64,000 nt of DNA from Malus domestica (lineage: Eukaryota; Streptophyta; Magnoliopsida; Rosales; Rosaceae): contig NC_091672.1 of assembly GCF_042453785.1 (NCBI RefSeq), positions 2,175,001-2,239,000 of the forward strand, in the 5' to 3' direction. Made by a program: the position numbers and the translations under genes. The notes beneath the pieces are model-generated. The model did not search any database and was not told where the DNA came from. It saw only the letters and a program-made list of their open reading frames with translations. Positions 48,377 through 62,654 of the stretch are shown here, one piece after another. How positions within the stretch are numbered: the stretch's first letter is position 1; each line of letters opens with the position of its first letter.

Positions 48377-50700
48377 ATTTTTTTTCTTTTTATTTAGGAA
48401 ATACTAGTAATGGTGACCGCACAATGCTGCGGGTTTTAAAACTGTATAAAACATGTGTAAATTTCCCATTACATATGATATGCCATACAATTTACATACA
48501 TGTAGAAATATATTTACAACCATATGGATTGGTGGTTCTATTGCCATTGTTCTAGTATTCACATCTTTTACAAATTGAACTCCTAACTATCCTTCATTGT
48601 ACGAAATTTTTTTGTATATAGTATTATTTACATACAAAAAATAATATTTGATGTGTATTTACATACTATTTACACATAAAAGATTTGGTAGATAGTCCCT
48701 ATTGATATTTTGAAATATGCAGATAATCAACCTATTTTCCCCAATCATAACCAAATTGTGTAGTTGCAATTGATTTTAAGTCATCAATGGAACAAAATAC
48801 TTGAAGTCGAAGATTTTTTTTTTTTTTTTGAGAAGACTGAAGTCAAAGATAAACCTGGTGAACGTAGAAATCTTCAAGCCCTAAAAACAAACTGGCCCTG
48901 CTTTTTCCAACAAAACAATCCTTTTATTACAGAATTACAAGAAAAACTGTTAAAAATGGAAACAAAATTAAGTCAAATAATTAGGGAACCATAATTTTTT
49001 TGGAGCATACACAAAAATAAATTTTAAATTAAAAAGAAAAGCAATCTCAAATACACAGAGCATAACAATTTTACACATACAAATGCAAAACAAAATCATT
49101 AAAGGAAATAATAACATGAAATTGAAAACTCATTAAAAAATTTATTAAGCATATATAGGTACACCCAACAAATAATCTTATTTAATCACACAGTTTAATT
49201 TATCAAATTGATTATTTAATACTATCATGCAAAACAATTGTTCTGAAAATACCCTCTCATCCCACTACGATAAACAAAATTCTTCAATCTCTTGCATGTC
49301 CATTTCCGTTATTAAAACCAAAGAAAAGATTAAAGTTTATTTCTTACCGAAATCCACCAATTTGAATCAAATCCACCAAAGAAACATACATGTTCTTTCC
49401 TTGACTTATACATACATTTGAGAAGAATCAAATAAAAACTAAAATTCAAAATTCTTTCTCCCCTTACACAAAATTCTATACATGCATTTAATTATCTTAA
49501 TTTCCTGGAAGCAAGTTGGAAAATGTGCAAACATATAGACATTATAATGCTCAGAAAATAGGCTATCTTTTACAGCGACAAACTATAAGTTTAAGAAATT
49601 AAATTACCATATCATTTGATGCACAGTCCACCCTAGTCATCAATGGATGCATGTCATTAGGAACACTAAAAAGTCTAGCAACTTTTTGTAATGTGGGTGG
49701 AAAATTGAAGTTTAAACAGTAAATTAACAACTAAAAACACTAACTGGGACTATAGCATACCTTGTAACTTACGCAAGCCGGACACTTGCAATATCAATAG
49801 TGACAAAAAAGATTAAATTCTTGAGAAGCAGTTGAAAAAAAAAACAGAAAAATTATAGAAAAAAAAGGTAACAACCCCCATGGTTCCTGTTAAGATACAT
49901 ATATCTACAAAGACAACTTTATCTCACCTCAAAGAGAACAACAACCAACCACACTCAATTGCTTGATGAAAAGAAATTGAACAAATTAGGATCCTATTGG
50001 TATGAATTGAAATGGGTTCAATATTATAACAGAGTGATCAAGTAGTTTTACGATGTAAATTTGATTTGTTTAGTTGTTGTAGGACAAAGACAAACAACCG
50101 TCCACAAACGGAAAATTCCCAATTGCAGCAGTGAACCAAGTATAATGATGTTAGTTGGTTAAGAATTACAAATTTAAGAACATAATTTGCTTTTTGCAGT
50201 GTAAATTATTGCCAAATAAAAAATAATCATCTTTTCAATAAATTTAAAGAGTTTAAAAGGCAATTAAGATTCATAAATCAAATTAATAAATGAGAAAGAT
50301 GAATTTTTTCAATTTACCTGAGTCTGTTTGTGGTGGGTTCCTTTTTGTATCAACAACATGCTACCTACTTGAACATTTATTTTCAAGCATGTTTGTGATA
50401 CTTTGGTGATTTGTACACGTGATTTGAAAGTGCAGAAAACTGCAGAACAATATGAAATCAATATAAATCAAAATATGATAAATCTATTACATTGGATTGT
50501 TAGTATTGTAGATAGCTGACAATTCCTATCACCAAAAACTCTTACTTCTTATAAACTATAGGCATGTAACTTGCAAGAAAGTAATAAGAAATTCGCTAAA
50601 CCATCACTGAAAAAGAACTTAAACAGAAGTGTGGAGAATACAAAACAGATATTTACTTTACCAAAGGCAATACTTTTATAGAATTAATAAAAAAAACACT
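48377..50700. other. Low-gene-content DNA, possible decayed introns
   Basis: No gene could be built. The stretch is AT-rich and may be intronic or flanking DNA of the broken gene pieces at 50703-50815 and 55269-55412. A possible donor-bordered block ends near 50300 (ACAGACTCAG then GTAAAT, minus strand), but it has no recognised protein. Confidence 0.4.
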
Positions 50701-50702
50701 AA

Positions 50703-50815
50703 CCTTGATTGGGACCAAGAGAGTGATCGACCATTAGATCACTAAGTTTTATAAGATTGTCCGTGTTCACAACACGTTCATAGCTAAATTTATATAAAGG
50801 CTCAACATTCTACAT
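50703..50815 (-). pseudogene. GPN2/QQT1-type GTPase gene fragment
   Basis: The minus-strand segment, bordered by AG at its start (TTCCAATGTAG) and GTTAGTG at its end, translates openly to a peptide with SYERVVNTDNLIKLSDLMVD and HSLGPNQG. This matches the GPN-loop GTPase 2 family block around the conserved LPYECAVN and EHSLGPNGG motifs (from memory), but the GG is changed to QG and the preceding DPANDA block is lost. No neighbouring exons with the P-loop or G domains were found within 2 kb, so it is a fragment. Confidence 0.6.
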
Positions 50816-50993
50816 TGGAATACAATGCAGCACTGGAAATTATGATCAACAAAACATGAAAAAACTGAAAAATGGTACGGTAAACAGATAAACAAAACTA
50901 GAAAAACGAAATTTAAACAAATAGCAAACCTGCAAATAAAACAGAGAAAAAAAGTTGTTCAATAAAACACCCAAAAGAAAACGGATATATTAT

Positions 50994-51072
50994 ATACCTG
51001 CAACACAAAGGGGTTCCAAGGTCAGAGACGTAAGCCCTAAATTTCCAAAAGCACCGTTTCCTGAAACTGAAA
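50994..51072 (-). other. Unassigned exon-like block
   Basis: Minus strand: an AG-bordered start (TTTTCAGTTTCAG) and a GTATATA donor after TTGTGTTGCAG enclose ~70 bp, open in one frame (GNGAFGNLGLTSLTLEPL). I do not recognise it. It may be a broken exon or chance. Confidence 0.25.
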
Positions 51073-51789
51073 ATTTGAATCACATCAGATACCTACAGTT
51101 GGAAAAAAAAAAAAGTCTCAGATGTGAGATTGGAATAACTCACCGAAAAACCTTAATAAAAAGGGCTTGCAAGCTTCTATACAAAACCCTAAAATTTGAC
51201 AACAACGTTTGTTGATGCATAAAACCGGAGGTCTTGGAACAACGTAAATCCGACGGTGAATCTGCAATAAATGTAAATGACACAAGATGTATCGTGGTTC
51301 ACCCCAAGGTTTGGGCTACGTCCACACTGATTGTATTTCTCTATAAGAGTTGAAAAGGGAGGGAGAGAGAGAGCTTCTCTGTGAGGATGAGAGCTCTGAG
51401 AGGGTGAGGATATGGCCTAAGGATTGCCCTCCCCTAATTATGAGGGTGAAGGGTCCTTTTATAAAATAAGGACTCCTCACTTATTACATACTTGCCCCTT
51501 CCTTTATCACATAATTACATTTAAGTCCCCCGAGTATTTGTACGAGATCTAAATACGAGGCCCTAAATATGGTATAAACAGTAGTCCCCCAAGTCTTCAG
51601 TTAAAAGAGTTTTTTGGCTGGAGACTTGAAATTCAGTCCATGTGTGGGCCGAAGTAACTAAATGTTGTCTTGAACTAATGTTCGATATGAGGCGGTGATC
51701 AATCTGAAATGATGCTCAACTAGAAGTAGCACATGCTGCGAGGCTGTTTAGCTCGTGGCTTATGTTGCCTTGGTTGGCTCGGTTTGTGG

Positions 51790-52160
51790 CGTTGAAGGTG
51801 AGGGAGTCCCTTTTATAGAATAAGGGTTTGCTCCTCAATACATAAATGATGGGCTAGAGTTGATGCTCGCGGCGAGGCGGTTGCTCAGTAGGCGGCGATG
51901 CTCTCTAATGGTGGTGAGGGAGTCATTTTTATAGAATAAGGGCTCGCTCCTCAATACAAGTGATGAGTTAGGAGTGATGCTCGCAGCGAGGTGGTTGCTC
52001 AGCTGGCGGCGTTGCTTTCTAATGAAGGTGAGGAGTCCATTTTATAAAATAAAGGCTCGCTCTTCAGTACATGAATAATGAGTGTTCTCTAATGAAAGTG
52101 AGGGAGTCACTTTTATAGAATAAGGGCTCGCTCCTTAATACATAAATAATGGGCTAAGTC
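51790..52160. repeat. Repeats in the retroelement interior, set 1
   Basis: Phrases such as GTGAGGGAGTC(C/A)(C/T)TTTTATA and AATAAGGGCTCGCTCCTCAA recur about four times, separated by GATGCTCGC(G/A)GCGAGG blocks. No coding frame. Confidence 0.7.
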
Positions 52161-52324
52161 CCCTAAGTATTTTTCATGAGGCCCAATTGAGGCCTAATAT
52201 ATGGTACATAATGTAGTCCCCCAAGTCTTCGGTCAATAGAGTCTGTTGGCTGGAAACTTCAAATTGAATCCATGTATAGGCCGAATTGGCGGTTGTTCGG
52301 ATGCGGTATTTGTATACCCTGCAC

Positions 52325-52480
52325 TGAAGCTTTATAGGTGAAGCTTTGCAAGTGAAGCTTTGAAGCTAGAGCTCTGTAAATGAAGCTTTCGAAGCTAGAG
52401 CTTTTGTAAATGAAGTTTTTGAAGCTAGAGCTCTGTAAATGAAACTTTTGAAGTTAGAGAGCTCTGTAAATGAAGTTTTT
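52325..52480. repeat. Tandem GAAGCTAGAGCTCTGTAAAT array
   Basis: Four to five ~37-bp units (TGAAGCTTTTGAAGCTAGAG with CTCTGTAAA), imperfect, in the retroelement interior. Confidence 0.8.
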
Positions 52481-52487
52481 GGAGCTA

Positions 52488-52700
52488 ATTGACATGAGTG
52501 ATACTCATGAATGTTTATGTTGATTGACATGAGTGATGCTCATGGATGTTGTCATGAGTGATGCTCATGAATGTTAACATGAGTGATGCTCATGAATGTT
52601 AACATGAATGATGATCATGAATGTTTATATATGATTGTCATAAGTGATGTTCATGAATGTTTATGTATGAATGACATGAGTAATGCTCATGTATAATTTA
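52488..52700. repeat. Tandem CATGAGTGATGCTCATGAAT array
   Basis: About eight units of roughly 25-30 bp built on the small palindrome ATGAGTGATGCTCAT. Each unit can form a tiny hairpin. Confidence 0.85.
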
Positions 52701-52704
52701 GAGT

Positions 52705-53035
52705 ACTGGGCGTACTTTTGATCACTAGGTTGGTGGCATGAAGGAGAGTACGAGTTGTACATTTTATCACCTGGTTGGTGGCATGAATGACTAGTTGCCA
52801 AAACGGGTTGTACATTTCATCACCTGGTTGGTGGCAGGAATGGCTAGTTGCCAAATGATATTAGAGTACGGATTGTACATTTCATCACCTGGTTGGTGGT
52901 AATAGCGGCGGGTTGCCGAATAATTTTGGAGTACTGGACGTACTTTTAATCACCTGGTTGGTGGAATATCGGCAGGTTGCCGAATAATTGTGGAGTACTG
53001 GGCGTACTTTGGATTGCCTGGTTGGATCTATTTTG
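52705..53035. repeat. Tandem ATCACCTGGTTGGTGGCA array
   Basis: Five or six units of ~60-75 bp with TGTACATTT(C/T)ATCACCTGG, TTGGTGG and GTTGCC(A/G)AA. Adjacent to the previous array, still in the interior of the element. Confidence 0.85.
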
Positions 53036-53404
53036 GGCTTATGGGCATTCGCCCTCTACACAACTTTCCAGCCCATTTATTTTGGGTTTTTTTTTTTTTT
53101 TTTTACCCTCTGATAGGGTTTATACAGATGTCTCCGAAAGATAAGAAAAATAATTTACATCATTCAGAAATAAGAAAAGCAAATCACATCTGTCTGGTGG
53201 GGTGTTTATTCCTTGCTTTTGCAGTGTCCCCATGTGCCTCTCTTTTGCTTTCTGCTTTTTCTCGATTTTTTCTGCTTTGCTTTTGCTTTCTTTCTTTTCT
53301 CTTTTGCTTTCTCTTTTTCTCCTTTCCACTGTTGTCTCTTCACCTGGTAGACAAAAGAAATCATAATAATAAGCTTATCTTTTGCTTTTCTTCTTTGCAG
53401 GTTT

Positions 53405-54131
53405 ACATCATGGGTGAGCAGTGGTGGTGGTGCGACACGTGCGACGAAACCTTGGGGATATCCGACTGCTTAGCTGGGTCTCCTCAAACCACATTTGGCC
53501 TCGTCTCTCTCGTCAGTGATGCTAAAAATGCACTGATGGACTGGAGTTGCTGCTTGTGTCGCTCCTCCTCAGAGATGGTGACGGAAAAGGCAACACCCTG
53601 AATGCCCTTGCTAGGGTGGTGGGTGCCGACTTCTTCTTCTGCAGCGAGTGGAGCTCGTCGATCGTCTGAGCCTTCACAGGTGGTGGGCGACGGAGACGTC
53701 ATGGCTCCGGCGAGTAGCTGGGAGAAGGACTTGCAGTCGTTGCCATCGTCGGATAAGAAGTTAGAGACGAGAGTCATGGGTTCGGGGCAGAAGCGGAAGG
53801 GTCTTGGAACCAGAGGGGATTTGCAGTTAGAACTGATGGCCATAGCAGTATCTCGAACCTGAACTGGCAAGCCATATTCAAGATCCAAAAGGCAAACTTG
53901 ACAAACGTTTTTCAACTTACTGCACGTCTGGCAAATCTCTGACTTCTTAAATCGCGCATCACGACCAGGCCTCCACCTGAAAACTGTGAACGGACGTGTG
54001 CAAATCTTGCACTCCTTGTCATAATCAGCTCGTGTCATCCGGACGTAGGGATTGTCTCCCAAGCATGACTCGCAGATGATGGGAAAATCTGATCGTTCCC
54101 AACCATCTGCCTCCATATTCCTAAGCAACAT
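53405..54131 (-). CDS. Chimeric captured ORF: RBM22-type + WRKY + PEP carboxykinase pieces
   Basis: One 215-codon frame (54131 to 53484, with stop). Residues 1-100 match the N-terminal zinc-binding part of RBM22/Slt11-type splicing factors ([47 protein letters not shown]). Residues ~105-150 match the N-terminal Ser/Pro region of group-I WRKY factors of the WRKY3/4 type ([24 protein letters not shown]). From ~152 the DNA is the 5' coding part of PEP carboxykinase: first out of frame ([18 protein letters not shown] in the +1 frame), then in frame ([24 protein letters not shown]), then past a stop to 53405 ([13 protein letters not shown]). The PEPCK catalytic core, WRKY domain and RRM are all absent. 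Expression is unknown; more likely a captured non-functional chimera than a working gene. Confidence 0.8.
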
Positions 54132-55268
54132 GTATGCAATATTACCTGGAGATGAGTTTGGCTAATTGCTGTCGGCGACGCGACGGTCAGAAGTGACTAG
54201 AGGTTGAAGCTGGAGGTCGACGGCGGCTACGTTTGAGGATGAAGAGTGCGAGCTGAAGTGCGAGGGAAACACAATTTTACAGGTGCGAGCAAGGAGATCA
54301 TCAATGGCGGATGAACTTCACAGACCAAAACTTAATTCCTCTTTCTCTCTTTTGCTGTGCCTTTTGGTCAGTTCCACCATACTATCCCAGAGGTTTCTTT
54401 GTAAGGAGACCTCCATTTATGAGACAGATTCTGATTATGGCTCTAGAATTTAGAATTTGGAGTGGACTGGTGAGCGTGGAGAGAAAGAGAAAGGTTACTG
54501 GGTTTCTGAGTTTTTTTTTTTGTGATTTTGCAGATTCATGCTGGAGGTGAAAAATTGAAAGAGAACCGACATAGTTTTTCGTGTCGATTCCTACAGACGA
54601 CACCAAATGTTGATGCACAAAACCAGAGGTCTTGGAACAACGTAAATCCGACCGTGAATATGCAAGAAATGTAAGTGACACAAGATGTATCGTGGTTCAC
54701 CCCAAGGTTTGGGCTACGTCCACACTGATTGTATTTCTCTGTAAGAGTTGAAGATGGAGAGAGAGAGAGAGCTTCTCTGTGAGGATGAGAGTTCTGAGAG
54801 GGTGAGGATATGGCCTAAGGATTGCCCTCCCCTAATTATGAGGGTGAGGGGTCCTTTTATAGAATAAGGACTTATCATTTATTACATATTTGCCCATTCC
54901 TTTATCACATAATTACAATAAAGTCCCCAAGTATTTGTACGAGATCTAAATACGAGGCCCTAAATATGGTATAAACAACGTTTAATATCATTATCGCGTT
55001 TGGTGGTCATTCTTCAAATCAAACTCCATTAACCATTTCAATATCAGATTCAATATATCCTAACTTCTGGGAGACATGATTTCCAATTATCAGTTAGCAA
55101 GATAAACAAACAGAGTATTCCGGCTAACCCACATCAAATAAGAAATATGAATTAAGAATGTCAAAACACGCAACGTAGATTCAAAAATCTCCGATTGCAT
55201 CAGAGTAAGCCGATTCAAAGAGATCAAATTGCGAAAGAATGGAATTGAAGGAGGATTGGTTGACTTAC

Positions 55269-55412
55269 AACATTGCCGAGAGTGACGACGTTAAGTAAAC
55301 TGTAAGCCCTTCAAGAGGAGGTTGTGTTGTTGTCAACATCTTCGTCGACAAGTAAAGTGGCGTCTTGCCACATGAAGTCTGATAGCTACAACAACTCTTC
55401 GATCGCCTCCAT
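55269..55412 (-). pseudogene. DRP2-type dynamin gene, exon 1 pseudogene
   Basis: The frame from ATG at 55412 gives MEAIEELL*LSDFM, then LLVDEDVDNNTTSS*RAYS and LLNVVTLGNV, ending at a GTAAGT donor. This is the start of plant dynamin-related protein 2 (MEAIEEL.QLSDSM.QA through LNVVALGNV, where the P-loop exon GAGKS should follow). Stops replace codons 9 and 36. No P-loop exon was found downstream; the LTR retrotransposon lies ~290 bp further along the putative intron. Confidence 0.75.
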
Positions 55413-56380
55413 CGTAACAGAGGATTGAGGATCAAAGATCTAAAGGGGAGACCGAAGGGATCTGATTCAAACCCTAGGAATTGGGAATTCGGGAACCAAA
55501 ATGATTGATCTTGTCTGGTGTGCGTGTGTCTCTCTTTGCTCTCTCAGGTCAACAGCAACAGAAACCAACAGAGGTAGTGGGGAGAGAGAGATAGCAAAGG
55601 AAACTAAAACCACAAAACCCAAAACAATCAAACGGAAATTAGAGGAGAAATGGTGAAAAGCAACAGAAGTAAAACAGTGAAAAACAAGGGAGAAGAAGCT
55701 AGAAGATGCAACGATGGTCAACAGGTGGATCGGAAGGGCATAACTATATTTTCACTGTAGATAAGTTGAAACAAAGCGCTGCCAGCCCAAAAATTTGATG
55801 ACATTTTCGCCACTTTACTGTTATAGAACAATAACCGAGAGTTTGAGTTTTAGTATATATAAATAAATGTGTGAATTGTCAAAATAAAATCACTTGTTTA
55901 TTCTTTAAACCCTAGAACTCCTTTTTCTTTCTTGTTTATTCCTTTTGTAGTTAGAAACGTGGGTCCCTTTGTTTGTGCTAATCAATTGCTTATCCATTAG
56001 GTAATGACAATTAACAAAGATGATGGTCATTAGCATCACTGCTGACGTCAACTTTTCCGTTTACAAAACTACCGTTTCTAGCCGCTAGGGGCCGGTCGTT
56101 GACGTAATTTTCAAGTTTATAAGGGTCAATAAATTATTTTGATTAGGAAGTATTGCTTAAAACTGGCATTACAATAAATTAAAAAAATAAAATATAGAGA
56201 AAAGGGAAAAAAAAAGAAACTTAATTTTACGAAATTTGACTTAAAAAGTTTCAATATTAATATTGGAAGTTGGACAAGAGAATTGTTATTGATACTAAAA
56301 AAAAATTTAATTTTGCACTTCTCGTAAGAATATTTTCTTTATAAATATAGAAAATTTAGAATGCACAATTAAATTGGGTT
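55413..56380. other. Former DRP2-type upstream region and AT-rich spacer
   Basis: 55413-55740 is probably the ancestral leader/promoter of the dynamin fragment (CAAACCCTAGGAATT, GA-rich leader). Beyond that the DNA is AT-rich and nothing was recognised. Confidence 0.4.
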
Positions 56381-58200
56381 CAATTGGCAACCCTTTCTCG
56401 CCAAGAACAAAAGACTATCTCGCCGTCGACCCCCTTCCTTAAGTTGGAGCCAATTAGCAAACCTTTCTATGCAATTTCTTTTTTCCTTTCCTTATCTAGA
56501 ATTTTTCCTTTTTCCTTTCCTATCTTGAATCTTAGGTCACGCCCTTCGTGGATGGCTTATTTTCCCAGCATTCACCATTATCCCTGCGTGCTTCATCAAA
56601 TATTTTTTTCGGTGTGCATCGCCATTATCCCAAAACGTTCTTTGTCGTGTTTACCACTGTATTTTTTCTTCAACATTACCTAATTCCTATCTTGCAATTA
56701 CCCTTCTTCAACCCTCAACGCCCATCATCTTCCATCTCTTTTACGAAATAAAGTTCATTAAAATTCAAGATCTAATAAATCAAATAATTCAAAATACCTT
56801 TATAAAATTAATGAGTTTTTGACTCTCGAATATCCAATCGATTAATTTATAACATATTTTATTTTTCTTTGACAAATAAGATGGTAATCGTTGGTGTTTT
56901 CTCAAAATTTTACGTAAACCTCTCTTAGATAAATAGTCTTTTTTATGTAATTGTAAATGTGAAGTAAGTCTTCGTATCCTAAGTTCCCCCTTCTCACACA
57001 CCACTTCTCCCACAACCATTGCTCAAAGTTACGACTAGCAAACCTGATTTGGACGCCGGATCTAAATCCTTCCCTCACTAACCCTTGCCTGATTGGCATG
57101 CTGGAATATCGGGGCCAGCGTGTTGCGGTTTAGCCCAAAGCGAGGCTGGTGAGGTGGTAGTGGTAGCGGTGGCAACAGCAACTGGGTTTTGCTTTTGTGG
57201 GATAAGGATTATGGTTTTCTTTTTTGTTTTTTCTCTTTTTGTTGAATAGGCTTTTTGGCTATCCCCAATTTTTATTAGACTATCTGATGTAATGTGCATT
57301 GGACATTTCCTTATTCAATGAAATTTATGTTGTTTTCGAAAGAAGAAAAATAAAAAAAGCAATCCAACCCAAAAGATAAACAAAAGAGCAAATCCAATGG
57401 CCATGATCAAAGGATTTTCAACTAGGTACCTACTTTGAAAAATAGGATCAAATTGTGTTCACACTGGACAACCCCATGCACTTACTGTATAAGATTTTCT
57501 TTGTCCAAGAAATATTGTCGGGTTGTTTCACGTAACACTCATTTTTTAAGACAACAAAATTTCACTACTCCAAAACGTTAATAGAGTTTATAAGGAGGCA
57601 TATCGAATAAGATGGACTAAAAAAAACCTCCATTCCTTCTCACGATACCTCATTCTTCGTATAGAGTTTATAAGTAGGGAGGGCTGTTAATGTCATACCT
57701 CATTCTTCGTATCCTCCATTCCTTCTCACGATACGTAAATATATGAAGATTTGGAGATCATCTAGGCTTAGTTTGTTTTATAAATGAATGTGGCTTGAAT
57801 AACTCACTAGATTCAATATCCGTTGAAGAAAGACATGAATCAACTTTCAACTTCTTTTCTAAAGTTAAAAGGTAGAAAATGAATCAAGCACGAAACAAAC
57901 TTTCTCATTCTTATCTTGTCGTCTTTATGAGGATTTAAATGAATAAGTTAAGATAAAATTTGAAAATGATATTCATTTTTCCATTCAATGTACACTGAAT
58001 CTAGAGTATCAACCAATTCAATCTTAGACATCAAACGAGACGTTGTTACGGGGCTAATAAGGTCTATATGTTTATTATCTAAAATGAAATTTCCGAAAAT
58101 GAATATGTATTTTTTAATTATTTTAGAAACCAAATATTTTTTGGGCGATATTAAACGACGAATCCGTTAACGGATCGGTTGTCGTGGCGATTGCACAGGC
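56381..58200. other. Intergenic DNA upstream of MDHAR
   Basis: No gene was recognised. The stretch 57060-57340 resembles the 3' end of a transcribed sequence, with TTATTCAATGAAATTTATGT near 57310 before an A-rich stretch; it may be an old retroposed 3' end. At 57585-57730 the words CATACCTCATTCTTCGTAT and CTCCATTCCTTCTCACGATA are repeated in swapped order. Confidence 0.4.
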
Positions 58201-58225
58201 AGCAAAGATATACGGTGTTTGATTC

Positions 58226-58340
58226 GCCACGTGGACAAACTCCGTTAACACGGGGGGTCGTCATAGGTTAGTCCAAACTGTCCAATGAGGAAGCACCGGT
58301 CGGCATATAAATAGTTTGACAATCACTCAGCTCACTAAAC
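58226..58340 (+). promoter_or_regulatory. MDHAR core promoter
   Basis: A G-box GCCACGTGG at 58226-58234, a CCAAT motif at 58282-58286 and a TATA box TATAAATAG at 58306-58314 lie 120-210 bp before the ATG. The start of transcription is expected near 58335-58345. A G-box fits light, ABA or stress control, but this is inference from the motif only. Confidence 0.65.
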
Positions 58341-58434
58341 CTCATCGCATTCCTCTCACTTCTCCACCACCAGCTGAATTCAAATCGAAGAAGAAGAATC
58401 GAAACGCGCGTTTCGTCCGTCCGATCAGCCATCA

Positions 58435-61612
<3,178 letters not shown>

Positions 61613-62337
61613 ACCTTCATTTGTGGTGGAAAAATAAATGGATTATAGCTCGTTGATGAAGGTTTAGAGTTAATTTGGGATTTTAATTGCATGAATCTTG
61701 TTGTTCAGAGTTACAGTGGTTATTGTTATTGTAGTTGAACGAATGTAAGAATTTCTGACAAAAATAAAATACAATATATAATCGCACCAAGATCTTTTGT
61801 AATAAACCCCCCTTTTGTGTTAGTAGGTGTTATTAGTAGTGAGCATGATATGCAAGTTGATGATAATATCGATGTGATTCAAGTGATTTGAATTGGATTG
61901 GATATGATTTGATTGGCTTGAAAACCAATGTTGTGTACCGAACAAAGTCCATATGTTATGTTTGCCACGTTGTCCAAATCCATCCGCTTGCAAATCTGTT
62001 TGTAAAATGTTCTCGTTCATCTAGTTCACATCCATCCGACCTGGTTTGTGTAGATTTTTGTTTTCTTCACGAAATCCGGCCGCCATCGTATTCATAGTTT
62101 AACAACATATTATCAAAACTTGATTATAATTTGCTTCTCCTAAAAGAAATAAGACACGACACAAGTAAGGATCGTTTGATAACCATTATTTTATTTTTTC
62201 AGTCTTCACCTTTTTAAAATTTGAAAATTGAAACGTTGGGAATGAGAGGGTGTCGGAACAAACATTGGTTCAATTCGGGCTTACACTTCAGAAACCGTAG
62301 AATTCCAATATTTTGTCAAAATAGAAGTCGTATAACC
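61613..62337. other. MDHAR 3' UTR and spacer
   Basis: Polyadenylation-like AATAAA words occur at about 61632 and 61763. After ~61810 no feature was recognised. Confidence 0.5.
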
Positions 62338-62487
62338 AACAGGATCCTCTCCAGATTCTATTTGCGAGGTACTATTTGTGTTCAATTTTAAATAAAAAAC
62401 TTAAAATAAATTATAACTGCACAATACACGATGATTAGTAACAATTTACGGATTCCCATGATCTTCACAAAGAGGATCCAGATTCAT
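62338..62487. mobile_element. MITE, GGATCCTC family, copy 5
   Basis: CAGGATCCTCTCCAGATTCT, TTTTAAATAAAAAACTTAAA, CTGCACAATACACGATGATT and CTTCACAAAGAGGATCCAGA. A short internally deleted copy with clear inverted ends (GGATCCTC/GAGGATCC). Confidence 0.6.
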
Positions 62488-62654
62488 CATTTACGGCCAT
62501 TGAATTCACTCCAATCGTGTCATTGAACAGTATAATGACGTCATATGTAGCATCCCCTGCCAATAATAAAATCACGTCGTTACACTATTAGCACGAGATT
62601 ACAATGGCAGCTGCGTTCATGCCATGTATGCCATTCCACTGTAAACAAAATAAA

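Larger units (their letters stand above)
51210..54977 (-). mobile_element. Non-autonomous LTR retrotransposon carrying captured gene pieces
   Basis: LTRs of 371 bp (51210-51580) and 370 bp (54608-54977) are ~92-95% alike by eye and have TGTTGATGCA and TATAAACA ends. The direct repeat ACGTT flanks both outer ends (51205-51209, 54978-54982). On the minus strand, the primer-binding-site position after the 5' LTR reads TTGGTGTCGTCTGTAGGAA, like the tRNA-Asp-type site of many plant gypsy elements. Before the 3' LTR lies purine-rich AAGACTTGGGGGAC, a polypurine tract. The 3.0 kb interior has no gag, protease, RT or integrase; it holds repeats and a chimeric ORF (53484-54131). It depends on another element for movement. 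Confidence 0.9.

Noticed and set aside
52990..53601. Plus-strand ORF of 203 codons in the retroelement
   Set aside because: Its second half is antisense to the captured PEPCK piece and the first half is low-complexity. The minus strand carries the recognisable protein.
56384..56751. Overlapping Phe/Pro/Ser-rich ORFs
   Set aside because: No family resemblance, no splice or promoter context, and two frames open together because of pyrimidine-rich DNA.
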